Source of the DNA: Vitellaria paradoxa
Taxonomy: Eukaryota > Streptophyta > Magnoliopsida > Ericales > Sapotaceae
Assembly: GCA_019916065.1 (NCBI GenBank)
Contig: CM034239.1
Location: 46,947,812-47,011,811 of the forward strand
Length of the DNA: 64,000 nucleotides
Direction of reading: 5' to 3'
Part shown: positions 1 to 11,961 of the stretch, piece after piece
How the letters are laid out: every line of letters begins with the position of its first letter
Numbering within the stretch: the stretch's first letter is position 1
Notes under the pieces: generated by a model
Told to the model about the DNA's origin: nothing
Seen by the model: only the letters and a program-made list of their open reading frames with translations
Database searches by the model: none
Translations under genes and position numbers: made by a program

Positions 1-1124
1 TAACCATACAACTCACAAGACAATGTCAAGGGTTGTAACCCCCTAACCGTCTCTGATTATTTTAATAGGCTCTCTTATTTTTTTTTTTAAGTAAAGTTAC
101 ACCCGCTGCTGTTTTTTCTTGCACTATTTACGGCTCAATTTTGTACCGTTAATTTTTAAATAAGAAATAATATCTACGATTATGATAATTTTAAATAAAA
201 TATACAAATCATTATCTATAGTCACTAATAGAAAACAGACGAGTAATGACTAATACAAGATAAAACAACGGTAAATGTAGAATCTTCAATTTTTTTTTTT
301 AAATAACTCGAGCCAATCAACTGGTTCGGCCTTTTTGTCACTTAGCGCTAAGCAGCGTCAGCAAAGCTTTGTTTTTCATTTGGCCGGCAGCCCAAAAAAA
401 AAAAAAAAAAAAAAAGATTGTTCCCATAAAACAAATGTACGTAACAAACTGCATGAGGCCTTATTTACTTATTAGCCACTCCAATTTCCTTTGTCATTCT
501 CTTACACCTAAAATACTTAATTAAATAATTGAAAAGTCTTCAATTATTAAAAAAAAATTACAAAGTATCTTCCTCTTTTGGGGTGATGTATTTATTCTAT
601 CAAAAAAAGTAAAAAATATTACAAAAAATTTGTCAAAATGTTGCGAGTTTTGTAAATTCATTGAATTAAATATATTTGATTACCCTTACATCATTATTAC
701 ATCCTTCTACACAATTTTTTTTGTAAATATTTTTTTATGAATTCGTATCTTTTCATTCTTTTTTATATTGAAATTATTTTTTTTTTTCCTTTTTCCTTTG
801 TGTTGAATGCCAAAAAGTGACGTGATCTAAGTCAAACCAAACGCACACCATTCGTAATTATAATAATCCTTGTTGGACTCCCAGATGCATGAATATTGAG
901 CCTGTATATATAAAAATATTTTTACTGAAAATTATGGTATGATGACCAGAAAATTCAGAAAAGGTGCTTGCTTGGTTGACCCGTTTAAAATTAAGCCAAA
1001 GTGCTTGCTTGTTTGACAAGCGCCGTGCGCACGTTTTGGTGTAATTAATTAAGGGATAACGGTAGCATTCAATGTAACAAAGGAAGATGATCAGAATCTG
1101 CCAAAGCACCATTCTTGCGCTATG
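1..1124. other. Non-coding DNA at start of unit 1
   Basis: AT-rich, full of T and A runs, with no reading frame that is kept in the other units. It contains the 'cacttagcgctaagcagcg' motif near 340 that is expanded into three copies in unit 3 (30,130-30,545). No gene is visible. Confidence 0.6.
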
Positions 1125-1292
1125 GGGTTGGTTTGGAGAAAGAAAAAATGAGATAAATTGAAATAAATTGTGGTTTGGAGAGAGTTCGTAATGCGTGCAG
1201 TGAGAAAAAAAAGTTGATGTGATATAAAGTTAACAGAGATTTATAGAGATTTTCAGAGATTTTCAGCAAAAAATTGCATGCCAAACGCAGCC
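1125..1292. mobile_element. MITE-like insertion in unit 1 only
   Basis: A 168-bp segment absent from the same place in units 2 and 3. Its ends are imperfect inverted repeats: 'gggttggtttgg' on the left and the complement of 'ggctgcgtttggc' on the right. It is flanked by 'atg' on both sides (1,122-1,124 and 1,293-1,295), where units 2 and 3 read a single 'ctatgattgg'. Small size, terminal inverted repeats and a short target duplication fit a MITE; the superfamily (PIF/Harbinger or hAT) cannot be fixed from this. Confidence 0.55.
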
Positions 1293-1304
1293 ATGATAGG
1301 CTTT

Positions 1305-1866
1305 GGCAGCGACCGAGCCACATGGAGGCCCCGGGGGGGAAGGGCTCCTCAATTTTCTCAATGTAAAATTACTAAAATACCCTCTTACTATTTTAGTTTT
1401 ATTTAAAAATTAAATTAAATAAAAATTAAGATATTTTGGCTTTATTAAAAATTTAGAGTTAACTCAAAATTTTTTAACATTAAAGAAGTTTACAAGATTC
1501 AAACTTGGTATTTTTTGTGAAATAAAATATATCCTTTCAATACACTATTGCATACTTTTGTTCATTTTATCAGTAAATTTAGTATATAACACAATAAATT
1601 CTATAGATAATAAAATTTAATAATAATTATAATTTTTTTTATAGCGAGAGATATCTTTAATAAATTTCAGGTGTTTGAACTATTAACCATAATAACTATA
1701 TTTAATCATAATAAGTATATTCATTAGTTAATACTTAAAAATAATTTATTCTTTCTCTAAAAATAACATCGTTTTTCTCTTATTCTTAATCTAAAAATAA
1801 TTTGATCGTTGTTCCTTTTTTGGGTGCTCGGTGACCCCTCAGTAAAAATTCTGGCTCCGCCCCTAT
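1305..1866. mobile_element. Non-autonomous DNA element, unit 1 copy
   Basis: 562-bp segment with GC-rich ends around an AT-rich core. The inner end motifs 'accgagcca' (left) and 'tggctccgcccc' (right) are roughly inverted. It is bracketed by 'gcttt' at 1,300-1,304 and 1,867-1,871; unit 2 has one 'ggctttgggc' and no insertion. The homologous copy in unit 3 is at 30,609-31,143. No coding capacity. Family uncertain. Confidence 0.5.
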
Positions 1867-1871
1867 GCTTT

Positions 1872-3194
1872 GGGCTTAGAAAAATGGAAAAGAGAAGTGA
1901 CGGAGGAGTGAAAATGAGAAAATTTGTGTGAAAAAGAATTTAATACTATCTTTGTTCGGTTTCATAATAATAGTGAAGAAAGAAATGAGGAAAAAAGTTC
2001 ATTTTGTTTGATCATAGAAAGAAAAAAAAAGGATAAGTTAAGAAATTAATATGATATACTAATAAAAAAATATAGACCAAACGAGAAGAAAATAGGAAGA
2101 AAAGTCAAATTTGTCTTCATTTTCTTTTCTATTTTTTTTCCTTCTACTAAAGATGTGTTTGGCATAGTGAAAAATGGTAAAAAAACTCTAAAAACCTCTA
2201 AAACTTGCTAACATATTTTGTACTTCTTGTATTTCGTGAAATATATATATATATATATATATATATATTTCAATAAATTTTTACAAATCACAATAATTTT
2301 TTACAATCCCCAATAACAATTTCACAAATTATAATAACTTTTCTACAAATCTCAAAAATTTTTTAACAACTTTTTCAAGAATATGACCAAAATCTGTCAG
2401 AACAGATCTCTAAAATCCATCGGAACGGTGTCTCTCTCCAACATTCTTACGCAAATGTCAAAAAGTTCAACAACTTTAAAAAATGTTATGACATAAATTC
2501 GTCGGAACGGAGGCAAAAAACCATCCTAATGGTTTTTCTCTCTAACATTTTAATACAAAAGTCAAAAAGTTATACTATACATCTCTGAAAAACATAATTT
2601 GGTGGTTGGGTAAATATTACCCAAATCACATTTTTTATTATTTTTCAACGCTTCAAACGCACGCTAAATTATCAAACAATTCAAAGAGAAGAAATTTTTT
2701 TTTAAAATTTTCTAAATCTCTCTCTCACTTTTGTTCTGCCCTAACCAAATAGAATATGAAAAATGATGGCTAACAATAATTGGATTAGAGATGGCCTGTT
2801 ATTATGAGAAAGTTAAATTACAGGATTCATGTTAAAACTAGAAAAAAGAAATAATATACTAATCTTGTAATAACAACCATTATCTTCTTTGGACTTCTAA
2901 GATTTGAATGCTCCATTATTTTATATCACCATAGTCACAGTTGATTGTGAAAATTAGATTACTAATTGATTTAATAATTGTTACTATTAAATATGATCAA
3001 ATAAATATTTTATTCTAATTTTATTTCAATCTTTGTTGAATATGGAAAATTATAATTTTATTTTATTATCAAAGAATTTTTCTTTATATCTATCAAGCTT
3101 TTTTTTTTCTTTTGTTGCAATTTTTAATCATTTTAAAAATTTTGTTGATTTGTTTTTTTTTAATGTGAATAATATGCGTAAACAATACAAGCAC

Positions 3195-3225
<31 letters not shown>

Positions 3226-3513
3226 AAGTTTTTTTGTGACAAAAAAACAAAAGACTACCAAAAGTATTAGCTAAAAAGCTAAAGCCTTTTGTTGCCCAAA
3301 AAAAAAAGCATATATAAACTTTTTGATGGCTTTTATAGAGAGAGAGATGATGATCCATAGTGAGCAAACTTCAATCGTGTAATGTCTATAGCATTTATAG
3401 GTGTAATGGGGGAGATTTTCCGGAGAGAGGGAGAGTATGTTTTGATAATGTAATGAGCAAACTTGAATTGTGTAGATGTCTTTTACATTTATAGGTGTAA
3501 AATTACTAATGTA
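1872..3513. other. Non-coding DNA with microsatellites, unit 1
   Basis: AT-rich sequence with no supported gene. It contains an (AT)n run at about 2,241-2,268 and an (ATA)n run at about 3,198-3,224, both also present at the matching sites of units 2 and 3 with different lengths. Short reading frames here cross the microsatellites and are not conserved between units. Confidence 0.6.
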
Positions 3514-3516
3514 TTA

Positions 3517-3866
3517 GGTGGTATTTGATTTATTTTTTATTTTTTAATTTTATTTTATGTGTTAAAAATTTTTAAATGAGAAAATAAAAAATACTTTATT
3601 TTTCTTTTTTTTGGTAAGTAATACTTTATTTTTCTTGTTTTGAAAAATTTCTTATTTCTTGTTAAATACTTTCAAAATAATTTTTTGTCATTTTTCATTT
3701 TATGTGTAAATTTATTTTCTGTTTTCGAAAATAAATTTTGAAAATAAAAGTACCCAAATTAGTTTTGAGATATTTTCTTCATTTTTAAAAGTATAAAATG
3801 AAAAATGAGGTCAAAATAAAAAATAAAAATAAAAAACATAAAATAAAAAAAAATTTAAATGACACC
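3517..3866. mobile_element. Tourist-like MITE, unit 1 copy A
   Basis: 350-bp AT-rich element with inverted ends 'ggtggtatttga' and complement 'ggtgtcatttaaa', flanked by TTA on both sides (3,514-3,516 and 3,867-3,869). A TTA duplication with such ends is typical of PIF/Harbinger (Tourist) MITEs. It has counterparts at the same place in unit 2 (18,348-18,652) and unit 3 (32,799-33,119), so it predates the segmental duplication. Confidence 0.65.
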
Positions 3867-3869
3867 TTA

Positions 3870-4591
3870 TATTCTAATGTGTTAGGGTATCATTCCTCTT
3901 TCCGTATGCCACAAGTGCTCCAAGTGGCAATAAGTAAACAGTTACACATCGAATGACAGTTAAGTGGGACATTGAATTGTGACATGTGACCCAAAAATTG
4001 ATAAAGAAGTGATCATTACGCTAATTACCTTGCCTAAAGTTGTACTTTAGGGCACTCAAATATGGATTAATTTGGGTCTTGAAGTTAGTTTTAAAATTTA
4101 GGCCCGTAATATTGAATCACACTCGTTCAATAATTATAAAGTTGATTTGCTGGTTTAATTAAAAAAATAATAATTTTTTGGGTTTCAAGGGTAAATTAAT
4201 AACTAACTCATAGATTAAATAAAAAAAGAGGGCTATCTATGTTTAAATACAGTATGCTGTCCCCTGTGCCCGAAAGAGAAAATGCAACAACAAAAAAAGA
4301 CTGCCGTAGTCGCCGGTGCTGAAAAGAGAGAACCCCCCCCCCCCCCCAAAAAAAAAGGGGGGCATTGCTCGTGGTCGCACTGTTCTCTTCGTCTGAAATG
4401 ATTGTCCACGCTGAAGAATGAAAGGCATTCATTTGCATTCTAACCAATTATTCACATTACTAAAACAGACCAAAAAAGAGTGAAACTCTAAAGGTCAGCA
4501 GATTTCTTTCATTTTTCATGTAATACTCCTTGTTCAAATAGAGATGTAACCTTCCAAAATCAGAATCAAAACCATTCAAAGTAACCCTTAC
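3870..4591. other. Non-coding DNA with C15-A9-G6 tract
   Basis: No supported gene. A homopolymer block C15-A9-G6 lies at 4,333-4,362; units 2 and 3 have A-rich, shorter versions. A minus-strand reading frame around 4,208-4,447 resembles one at 33,433-33,681, but the unit 2 counterpart shifts frame, so I do not call it a gene. Confidence 0.5.
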
Positions 4592-7506
4592 TGTAAAGAC
4601 CCAAAATTTTTAGTTTTTTTTTTTTTATTTTGAATTTATAATATTTAAAATTCTAATTTTTTGGACCGCCATTTATATTTTATATATGTGATCTTGTGTT
4701 AATTTATTTTTATGTTATATGTATTAATGTGTGCATAAGTATGTATATAAATATTAGGTTAATAACTTATCAGTAGAGAGGGGAGGGATTGATATTTGTT
4801 TATTAATTTGTGGGGAGGCTAAGAGTTGGCAGGTTGTGTGAGAGTTAGAAGAAAAATTAAGGAGATTTTATGATTTCATGCATTTGAGTAAGAGAGGGGG
4901 GTATTTTTTTAATTAGTGCATAAATACCCCCTTTCATACTTACACCGTCAGTTTCATTATCTCCCTATATACTGTTTAGACCTCTTTCATCTTTTGTTAT
5001 TTTATTTTCTTTTTTCTCTTTTCTTCCTTTCTGTGTGAGAAAATAATAATAAAATAAAATAAAGAGAGTTGTGTCCACTATTTTATCCATTGGAAGAAAT
5101 GGGGAACGTGATTGTATAGAAAATTTGAAATGAAATTGATGGAGACTGTTCGTAGGGCCAACTTGAGTTGATGTTTCCTTTGGTGTTTTTTTTTATATAC
5201 TTTGTCGACGTATATAATTCGAGATAGATGGGATTGTGTTTATTTGATATAATTTTTTTAATCATGTCATGTATATATATATATATATGTGTGTGTGTGC
5301 AAGAGATGAAAAACCTATTCTATGAATTGATTCTTGATTATGTGAAATTCTAGAACTTTCACACTGAAATGGATACACCGTTTTCCCATAAAAATCATGC
5401 TTAGAGATTGATTTAATTCTTGAAATTTTTATGTGTTAAATTAGACATGTGGACAAGTTTCCTGTAAAAATTTCATAATTTTTGGAATTTAAATAAATTT
5501 ACTAAAAATAGTCAAACTTGACTGATTGGTTGAGATTTCTGTACTAGGATTAGCACATTGTTTTTATATGAATTTCGTATTTAAAGGTCAAATTAATTTT
5601 TGATATTTTTATATATGAGAGTACATATCCAAACTAGTATCCAGTAAAAATTTCATATTTTTTTGAGTTAAAATAGATGTTATAAAAATAATGAAAGTTG
5701 ACTATTTGTTTTAAATTGCTGTGCTGATAGAAGTTTGATTTTTGGTATAAAAATAATATCTAGAGATTAAATTAATTTCTAAAAATTTTATATATGAAAC
5801 TAGACATGTTAGAGATTCTACAATAAATGTTTTATAATTTTTTAACTAATAATTTATTTTATAAAAATATTGAAACTTGGCTGCTTGGTTTACATTGCTG
5901 TATTGATAGTAGTCAGATATTTGGTAAAAAATGTATAAATAAAAGTTTATATAATTTTTGAAATTTTCGTTAAACTAAATATATAAATGAGCTTTCTGTG
6001 AAAATTTCAAAATTTTTGGATTTAAAATGGATTTTATAAAAATCATGAAATTGAGCTGTTCTGTATAGTTCTAACAGAAATACCCATTTAGTATTTTTAA
6101 AATTTGTATTTTAAGGCTTTATGAATAAATTTTAAATCTTGTTTTTTTATGAAACTGGACTTAATTATAAGTATTTTAGGCTTTTGAATTAGTATAAAAT
6201 ATTTTATTTTCTATTTTTTTATGAATTATCAAAATTTATGTCTTGAATCCTTCATTGTCATGACATGCTTGATATAAAATTTTATTTATTAAGCTAGCTG
6301 CATATATATTCCTGAATATGGTTGCATGATATTTATTTGATAAATCTTATATGAGAATATTTTTATAGAAGGGCAACATGAAACTTAGGCCCAAAACATA
6401 TTCACATTTCATAAAATTTATAAAGTAAAGGAAAGAACACAAAAAAAAAAAAAAAACCAAATTAAGGAGAACTCTTGTGTATGTTGTGCTGTTAATTAAA
6501 AGAATGACTTGATATTTGATTTTTGAGTTATTGGGGTCATTAAAAGTACTAGAAATAGTGGGTTCTAGAGCCTAAGGGTTGAAAGCCCCAAAACCTGCGC
6601 AGGGTGGTTAGCATAACCAGTATACTAGAAACTTACGAAATGCATATACGACTTATTCTAGCGTATATTTAGTATGGGGACTGCGGGATCAGTTTGCCTT
6701 TAAGGCAAATGAGTACATTTGGGACTGTGGAACCAATTGTACCCCATGATTGAGGTCTGGGGATGTGATGAGTACATTTGGAACTGCGGAACCAATTGTA
6801 CCCCATGACTGAGATATGGGGATGTGATGAGTACATCTAGGACTGCGGGACTAGTTATACCCCACGGCTTAGGCCTAAGGATTTATTTTGGATTTAGCTC
6901 TGAAGTCACAGACTAAACTTGCAGAGTACCTGACCCATAGTATGATAATGATGTGTGGTGATGTGAATGATGTGATATAATTTATTTTTAGCATGAGACT
7001 GTGGGATCATGGCTAAGTAACTTTATAATTTGAATGTAATGATTGAATATGGATGTTTTGAAAATTATAAGAATTTAAATTTTATTCTTATTAATTAGTG
7101 TTAATAGTTTTGCATGGTTAAGAAATTATATCTTATAAACGCTTTCTGAGCATACGTGGAATTTAGTGCTCACCACCTACTACAGTTGGTAATACTGGGG
7201 TTGATGCTCGTGATGGACCAGTGGGTTAGCTAGCCATCTTGAGTTGTTATAACTAGATGATTTGTTTTATTTTGCATTCCAACAGTTAAATTTTAATGTA
7301 ATAGAGTATTGATTTGGACGCATATTTGTGGCATGGTTTTATAGCCCATTTTTAGGGCATTTTAAAGGTATTTTGAATATTTAAGAAATTGAATAAATAC
7401 TTATTTTAATTAGCATCTACTCTGATATGGTACATTTTTCACGATTTGATATTTACTTTTTGGGTTTTGTTCCCACGCCCCCGGTCGTGAATTTTAGGGC
7501 GTGACA
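4592..7506 (+). mobile_element. Solo LTR (2.9 kb), Ty3/gypsy Tekay-like
   Basis: 2,915-bp insertion beginning 'tgtaaagaccc' and ending 'gggcgtgaca', flanked by perfect 5-bp duplications 'cttac' (4,587-4,591 and 7,507-7,511). Units 2 and 3 have the uninterrupted site near 19,360 and 33,825. TG...CA ends and a 5-bp duplication identify an LTR; with no internal region or second LTR it is solo, the product of LTR-LTR recombination. Internal tandem blocks around 6,676-6,860 with repeated 'accccatgactgag'-type and 'gagtacattt' motifs resemble those of plant Tekay/Del chromovirus LTRs, from memory of that family. No long ORF. Confidence 0.8.
6676..6860. repeat. Tandem repeat inside the solo LTR
   Basis: About 2.5 to 3 imperfect copies of a roughly 67-bp monomer, marked by repeated 'gggactgcggga' / 'ggactgtggaacc', 'aattgtacccca' and 'ggggatgtgatgagtacat'. 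Repeats of this kind are common in long plant chromovirus LTRs. Confidence 0.7.
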
Positions 7507-7511
7507 CTTAC

Positions 7512-9775
7512 TTTGGTCAGATTATATCTGCAACTAAACCTACGTGGTTAAACACTATTACCAAAACCATTTTCCTCTTATCTCTGTGAGTTCGGAAGAG
7601 CGAAGAAGAAAGAATAAAAAAAAAGACGAGGAGGAGGAGGAAGTGAAGAAACTTAAGTACTGATTTACCCTTGAAACCCTAAAAATTATTATTTTTAAAT
7701 TGAACCGTCAGATTAACTTCAAAATTATTAAATGGATGAGGTTTAACTTTACGAACTTGAATTTTAAAACCAACGTTAGGCTCGTAAATCTCCTCAAATA
7801 TACCCATGTTTCTAAATTAGCTGAAATAATTTTTCTTTCTAATTGAAAACTCCCTTTAGCAACTATGATTGGGATAATTATGAACACCAAGAAGCACAAA
7901 TTGGTGGAAGGCAATTAGGAATGTAAACGGGCAAAATACTTATCTAATTAGTCAATCCCATTATCAAATCTATTTATTTTTTGTTTATTATTACCATCCC
8001 AAACTCGTTTATTTTTTTAGTCGGAATCCCAAACTTGCAAAACCTGTTTTAAACTCGCAAAACCCGTTCCAAACTCATAAAACCTGTTTATATTTAATTA
8101 ATCAAATTACTGATTAAGTACCCGTTAAATATCTGATTTAAGATAAAAATAAAAAAAAATTAGTGAGTGACAAAATTGTTAAATTTATTAAATTGAACAA
8201 GTTAATTCATGGGTCAAAAAACCATCAATTTTTTTAGATGTAAAACAAATGTACTATAAATAGTAAAAATCTATGTAAAAAACACATCTTTTGATTTGAC
8301 ATTTGTCTCAATCATTACTAAAAGATTTTAAATTAATATTTAAAAAAATGTAACAATATTTGTAATAAATAATAAAATTTTATAGCTTAATTTCTTTTTA
8401 TTAATGATTTTTATTTTTATATGTTATTTTTACACTTTTTTATTTAAGTTTGCTTTATAAATTTAAATTTGAGTTATTTACATGCCAAATTATATTTTTG
8501 TATCTTCAAACATAAGCAATTGCTGGTAAATATACAAAATACACAGAGGCATACCTTGGAACAATATAATAGCAAGTTCGTAAAGGACTTTCAACCCAAT
8601 ATAGAATAATCCATGACATGTGAAAATAACACACAATAAACCATAAATTAAATAAGTCCAAATGAACTATCCCAACAAAATTAAGAGTAGTTGCCAACAA
8701 AGTATCAAAGATACAAACTATTAGTCCAAGTAAGATAACAATTGGTCTTGGCTTAAGAATTTCAAAAATTTTATTTTAAGGATAAAATTGTAAATATATA
8801 AATATATATTTTATTTTATTTTATTAAACGGGTACTCTAGAGGTATCGGGTATCGGATATCCTATAAGTACAAACGAATATTGGGTATCGGATATCCTAT
8901 AGACAAATCTCAAAACCGTCCTAAACCCGCACAGGTATTAAATTTTAATCTTAAACCCGTCCTAATCTCATTAGAGTAATTCGTAATGGGTTTTTGTTGA
9001 ATTTGAACGAATCAAGCATACTCGTATACTCATATCATTGATATCCTTAAAGACAATCCCAGTATTAGGGGTGCAGATGCTGTCATTCGATATATCAAAA
9101 CCGAATCCGAAATGCAAATCATCGGTTTCAATAGTTTTGATGCTGGAATTATCTTCTCGTTCAACTAATGAAAATGGGCAAAATCTAATTACTAATTTTG
9201 ATTTATTTTAATTTAATTTAACATCATTCAAAATTTTATTTTAAATTTAACTAAAAAGTTTCAATTAAAATTTGATTATAAATGCTTAAATTAACTGTTA
9301 AAAATAAAAATAGAAAAATCAAAATAAAATTTAATATACAATTTAAGGATATTGAGTGTAGTTTATTCGGAAATAATAAAAAATACGACACCTTCCATAT
9401 GGACTTATACCAAAGGGCCTCAACTTGTAACATATTAAAGAATTAATTGCAAAGTGAGATAATTAAGAGAAATCAGAAACACATTCTAACTAAGTTGGCT
9501 TTTGGAGTTCTAAAAATGTTGAAAAAAAAAAGTTAAAAATTAATGTAAAAAGTAACACGTGACGAAATTTGATTGAAAAGGGATTGAGAATTTTGAAAAA
9601 TTTTGAAAATTTTCAAAAAAAATTAGACTATCAAAGTTATCTTAATAATAGAAAATAGGTAGAAATATTAATTAACTTAGAATATGTTTTTAAGGGATTA
9701 ACAGCAAATAATAAAAGGCAGACAGAAAATGATAATCATAGAAGCATATCCAATCAAATTGAACTAAATATTTTA
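7512..9775. other. Non-coding DNA, degraded repeats, unit 1
   Basis: No supported gene. Fragments such as 'aaacgggtactctagagg' and 'gggtatcggatatcctata' near 8,826-8,905 look like relics of a non-autonomous DNA transposon, but clean ends are lost. About 7,985-8,715 is missing from unit 2 and present in unit 3. Short reading frames are not conserved. Confidence 0.45.
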
Positions 9776-10083
9776 GGTGTTATTTAGTTTTTTTTTTTTT
9801 TTTTTTTTTGAGTTTATTTTTCATTTTTGTTCTTTTGAAAATAAGCAAAACAGTTCAATACTTGGTTGGTTATTTGTCTTTTCAAAATTTATTTTTGAAA
9901 ACAGAAAATAAGTTTACGCATGAAATGAAAAATGACAAAAGTTATTTTGAAAGTAAAAAAAAAAAAAACAAAAGAATTTTCAAAATAATAAAAATAGAGT
10001 ATTTTCTGTTTTCTCGTTTGAGAATTTTAACACATAAAACAAAAATGGAAAACAAAAAATAAGAAAATAAACCAAATACCACC
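9776..10083. mobile_element. Tourist-like MITE, unit 1 copy B
   Basis: 308-bp element of the same family as 3,517-3,866: left end 'ggtgttatttag', right end complement 'ggtggtatttgg', flanked by TTA (9,773-9,775 and 10,084-10,086). Counterparts are at 21,040-21,518 in unit 2 and 36,198-36,516 in unit 3. Confidence 0.65.
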
Positions 10084-10141
10084 TTAGTTTTGCCACGTGA
10101 TGTTCATTTCCATGTGACCATCACATGCATGGAATTGTTAC

Positions 10142-10396
10142 TGTTAGATTATTTCTAAAATATTCCTATATATATATATATATATCCTAAATTGATACGT
10201 ATCCTAAATTAAATATCTTAAATTAGTCATAATCCTATCTCATTCCTTATTGTATATCCTATCATAATTAGGATTACTATCTCCTATAAGGATTAGGATT
10301 GTTGTCCTCTTATATAAGGGACCTTGTAACCTTGTATTCTCATACACAGAAATCAATATTAATACATAATTCTTTTCTTCTTCTTTTATTCTAACA
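10142..10396 (+). repeat. LTR, forward arm of the palindromic element
   Basis: 255-bp LTR starting 'tgttag' and ending 'ctaaca', with the initiator-Met primer site directly adjacent on its inner side. The 'cttatataaggg' stretch near 10,308 could be the LTR TATA region. Confidence 0.8.
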
Positions 10397-10572
10397 TGGT
10401 ATCAGAGCAAGATAGGTGAGGAATTGTGGAAAGAAGAGCGAGGGCTAGTAGTAAGAGAATAAGCTATGGCAGTGATTTTTTTTTTGGTAAGTAGCTATGG
10501 CAGTGATCGCTACCATAATATCAAGAAAATGGTTAAACTATCCAGGGTCGAAAACATTATGCTTCGATACCA

Positions 10573-10827
10573 TGGTAGAATAAAAGAAGAAGAAAAGAAT
10601 TATGTATTAATATTGATTTCTGTGTATGAGAATACAAGGTTACAAGATCCCTTATATAAGAGGATAATAATCCTAATCCTGATAGGAGATAGTAATCCTA
10701 ATTATGATAAGATATACAATAAGGAATGAGATAGGATTATGACTAATTTAAGATATCTAATTTAGGATATGTATCAATTTAGAATATATATATATATATA
10801 TATGAATATTCTAAAAATAATCTAACA
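10573..10827 (-). repeat. LTR, reverse arm of the palindromic element
   Basis: 255-bp reverse complement of the LTR at 10,142-10,396, about 95% identical by hand comparison. Its inner neighbour 'gcttcgatacca' is the reverse complement of the initiator-Met primer site with two differences. Confidence 0.8.
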
Positions 10828-10832
10828 GTTAC

Positions 10833-11645
10833 ATATGCTGGAAAGTGATCTGTAACCATCAAACATCATACTTTAGGCAAATCACCATCCAATTTATCGT
10901 CAACTATGTCACTCCATTTGAAAATGTTTCACTATTAGAATTGATTTCATTTTAAAATAAAGAATTAATTTGATTTGATTTGGTAAATAAAATTTTATTT
11001 TTGGAACATATTTTGAATTTTTAAGAATTGAATTGATTTGGTTTAAGTAAAATACTAAATTTGACCATTTAAATAGCAAGTAAAAAATATGGTAAATATG
11101 ATATAAGGGGATAAATTTATCCACTTACTTAGATTGCTTAAGAAAATAATGAATTTCCATCAAATTCTATTGTTTTGGATTGCATTTCAAATTCTATACA
11201 AACCCCAAAATTTAAGTTATGAAATGAAATCAAATTCAACTCATAAAATTTTATTTTAATTCCAAATATGAGAATTGATGAGAATTTTTATCAAATGAAA
11301 TTAAATTTTATTAAATTCATTATTCTAAACAAAGTGTTTGTGTTTTTCATGCTTTTAATTTAAATACTCCCTATCCAATCCACCATTGAGGGATTGGAGG
11401 TGAGCTTTCTAATTACCATTTGATTGTGGACTAATGGACGCTCAACATGTACTTGATATATGGTCGAATTTCGCTCTGTTAAAACCCCTCTGATTTTAAA
11501 ACTTTGAGTTCAATTCTATTGCAAACAATTTCGAACCAACCAAACTCCGTTTAATTGTCATTTGAATAGTTTAAGACAAACTAGAATTAGAGAGAGAGTG
11601 AGAGATAGTGCCTTGATGCAAATTAAACATAAATTTATATATACG
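10833..11645. other. Non-coding DNA 3' of the unit 1 UGT cluster
   Basis: AT-rich, no supported gene. Closely matched in unit 3 (about 36,530-37,310); unit 2 loses similarity near 21,815. Confidence 0.5.
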
Positions 11646-11957
11646 GACCTTTTAGTGGTGTAAAAAGCCTTTTTCCAGCAAAGCAGAAAATAAATAAAAA
11701 CCCATGAAACCGCAGGCAGAGACAGTCCAGCAGGGTGTGACGGGAATTCCAAGTTGTTCAGCAGCCGTGGGATTGGGGATAAGTCCGGTGCACCAGACCG
11801 TCCAGTGTACCGCGGACCGTCGGATCATTTGTACGGTATACCGTATATTGTACGGATAAATGATCCGACAGTCCGTAGTGCACCGGACCTACCCCTTCCG
11901 GCAGCTGTGACGGTGAACATCATAAACGCATCTGACAATAGGAGTAACCGGAGGTAT
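11646..11957 (-). pseudogene. UGT85 exon-1 relic, split by a foldback MITE (unit 1)
   Basis: The minus strand encodes the 3' half of a UGT85 exon 1: after the MITE at 11,770-11,900 is set aside, residues resembling 'FMMFTVTA' and 'SACGF' can be read, followed by a splice-donor-like 'aaaaggt'. It lies downstream of the main unit 1 pseudogene and is not followed by an exon 2, so it is the remnant of another tandem UGT copy. The frame is already broken before the MITE. Its counterpart without the MITE is at 37,315-37,478 in unit 3. Confidence 0.75.
11770..11900. mobile_element. GC-rich foldback MITE, Mutator-like target duplication
   Basis: 131-bp element inserted in the UGT relic. It folds on itself: 'gtccggtgcac' at the left matches the complement of 'gtgcaccggac' at the right, and 'gtcggatcattt' matches 'aaatgatccgac' further in. 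It is flanked by 9-bp 'gcagccgtg' (11,761-11,769) and 'gcagctgtg' (11,901-11,909). Unit 3 has the empty site near 37,420. A 9-bp duplication suggests the Mutator superfamily. Its GC content stands out against the AT-rich surroundings. Confidence 0.7.
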
Positions 11958-11961
11958 GTTT

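Larger units (their letters stand above)
10142..10827. mobile_element. Palindromic LTR element: two LTRs in inverted orientation
   Basis: 686-bp insertion with an LTR at 10,142-10,396 (255 bp, tgttagatta...ctaaca) followed at once by a primer site 'tggtatcagagc' (10,397-10,408, complementary to initiator tRNA-Met). A second LTR of the same length lies in reverse orientation at 10,573-10,827 with its own degraded primer site just inside (10,561-10,572). The arms differ at about 12 of 255 positions. The whole unit is flanked by perfect 5-bp duplications 'gttac' (10,137-10,141 and 10,828-10,832); unit 2 has the empty site near 21,571. The 152-bp middle contains a 20-bp palindrome around 10,500-10,519 and a repeated 'agctatggcagtgat'. 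No polyprotein. TRIM-like. Confidence 0.85.

Noticed and set aside
4208..4447. Reading frame partly conserved at 33,433-33,681 (and 18,979-19,219)
   Set aside because: The unit 2 version shifts frame inside the conserved part and homopolymers change length freely, so protein selection is not supported.
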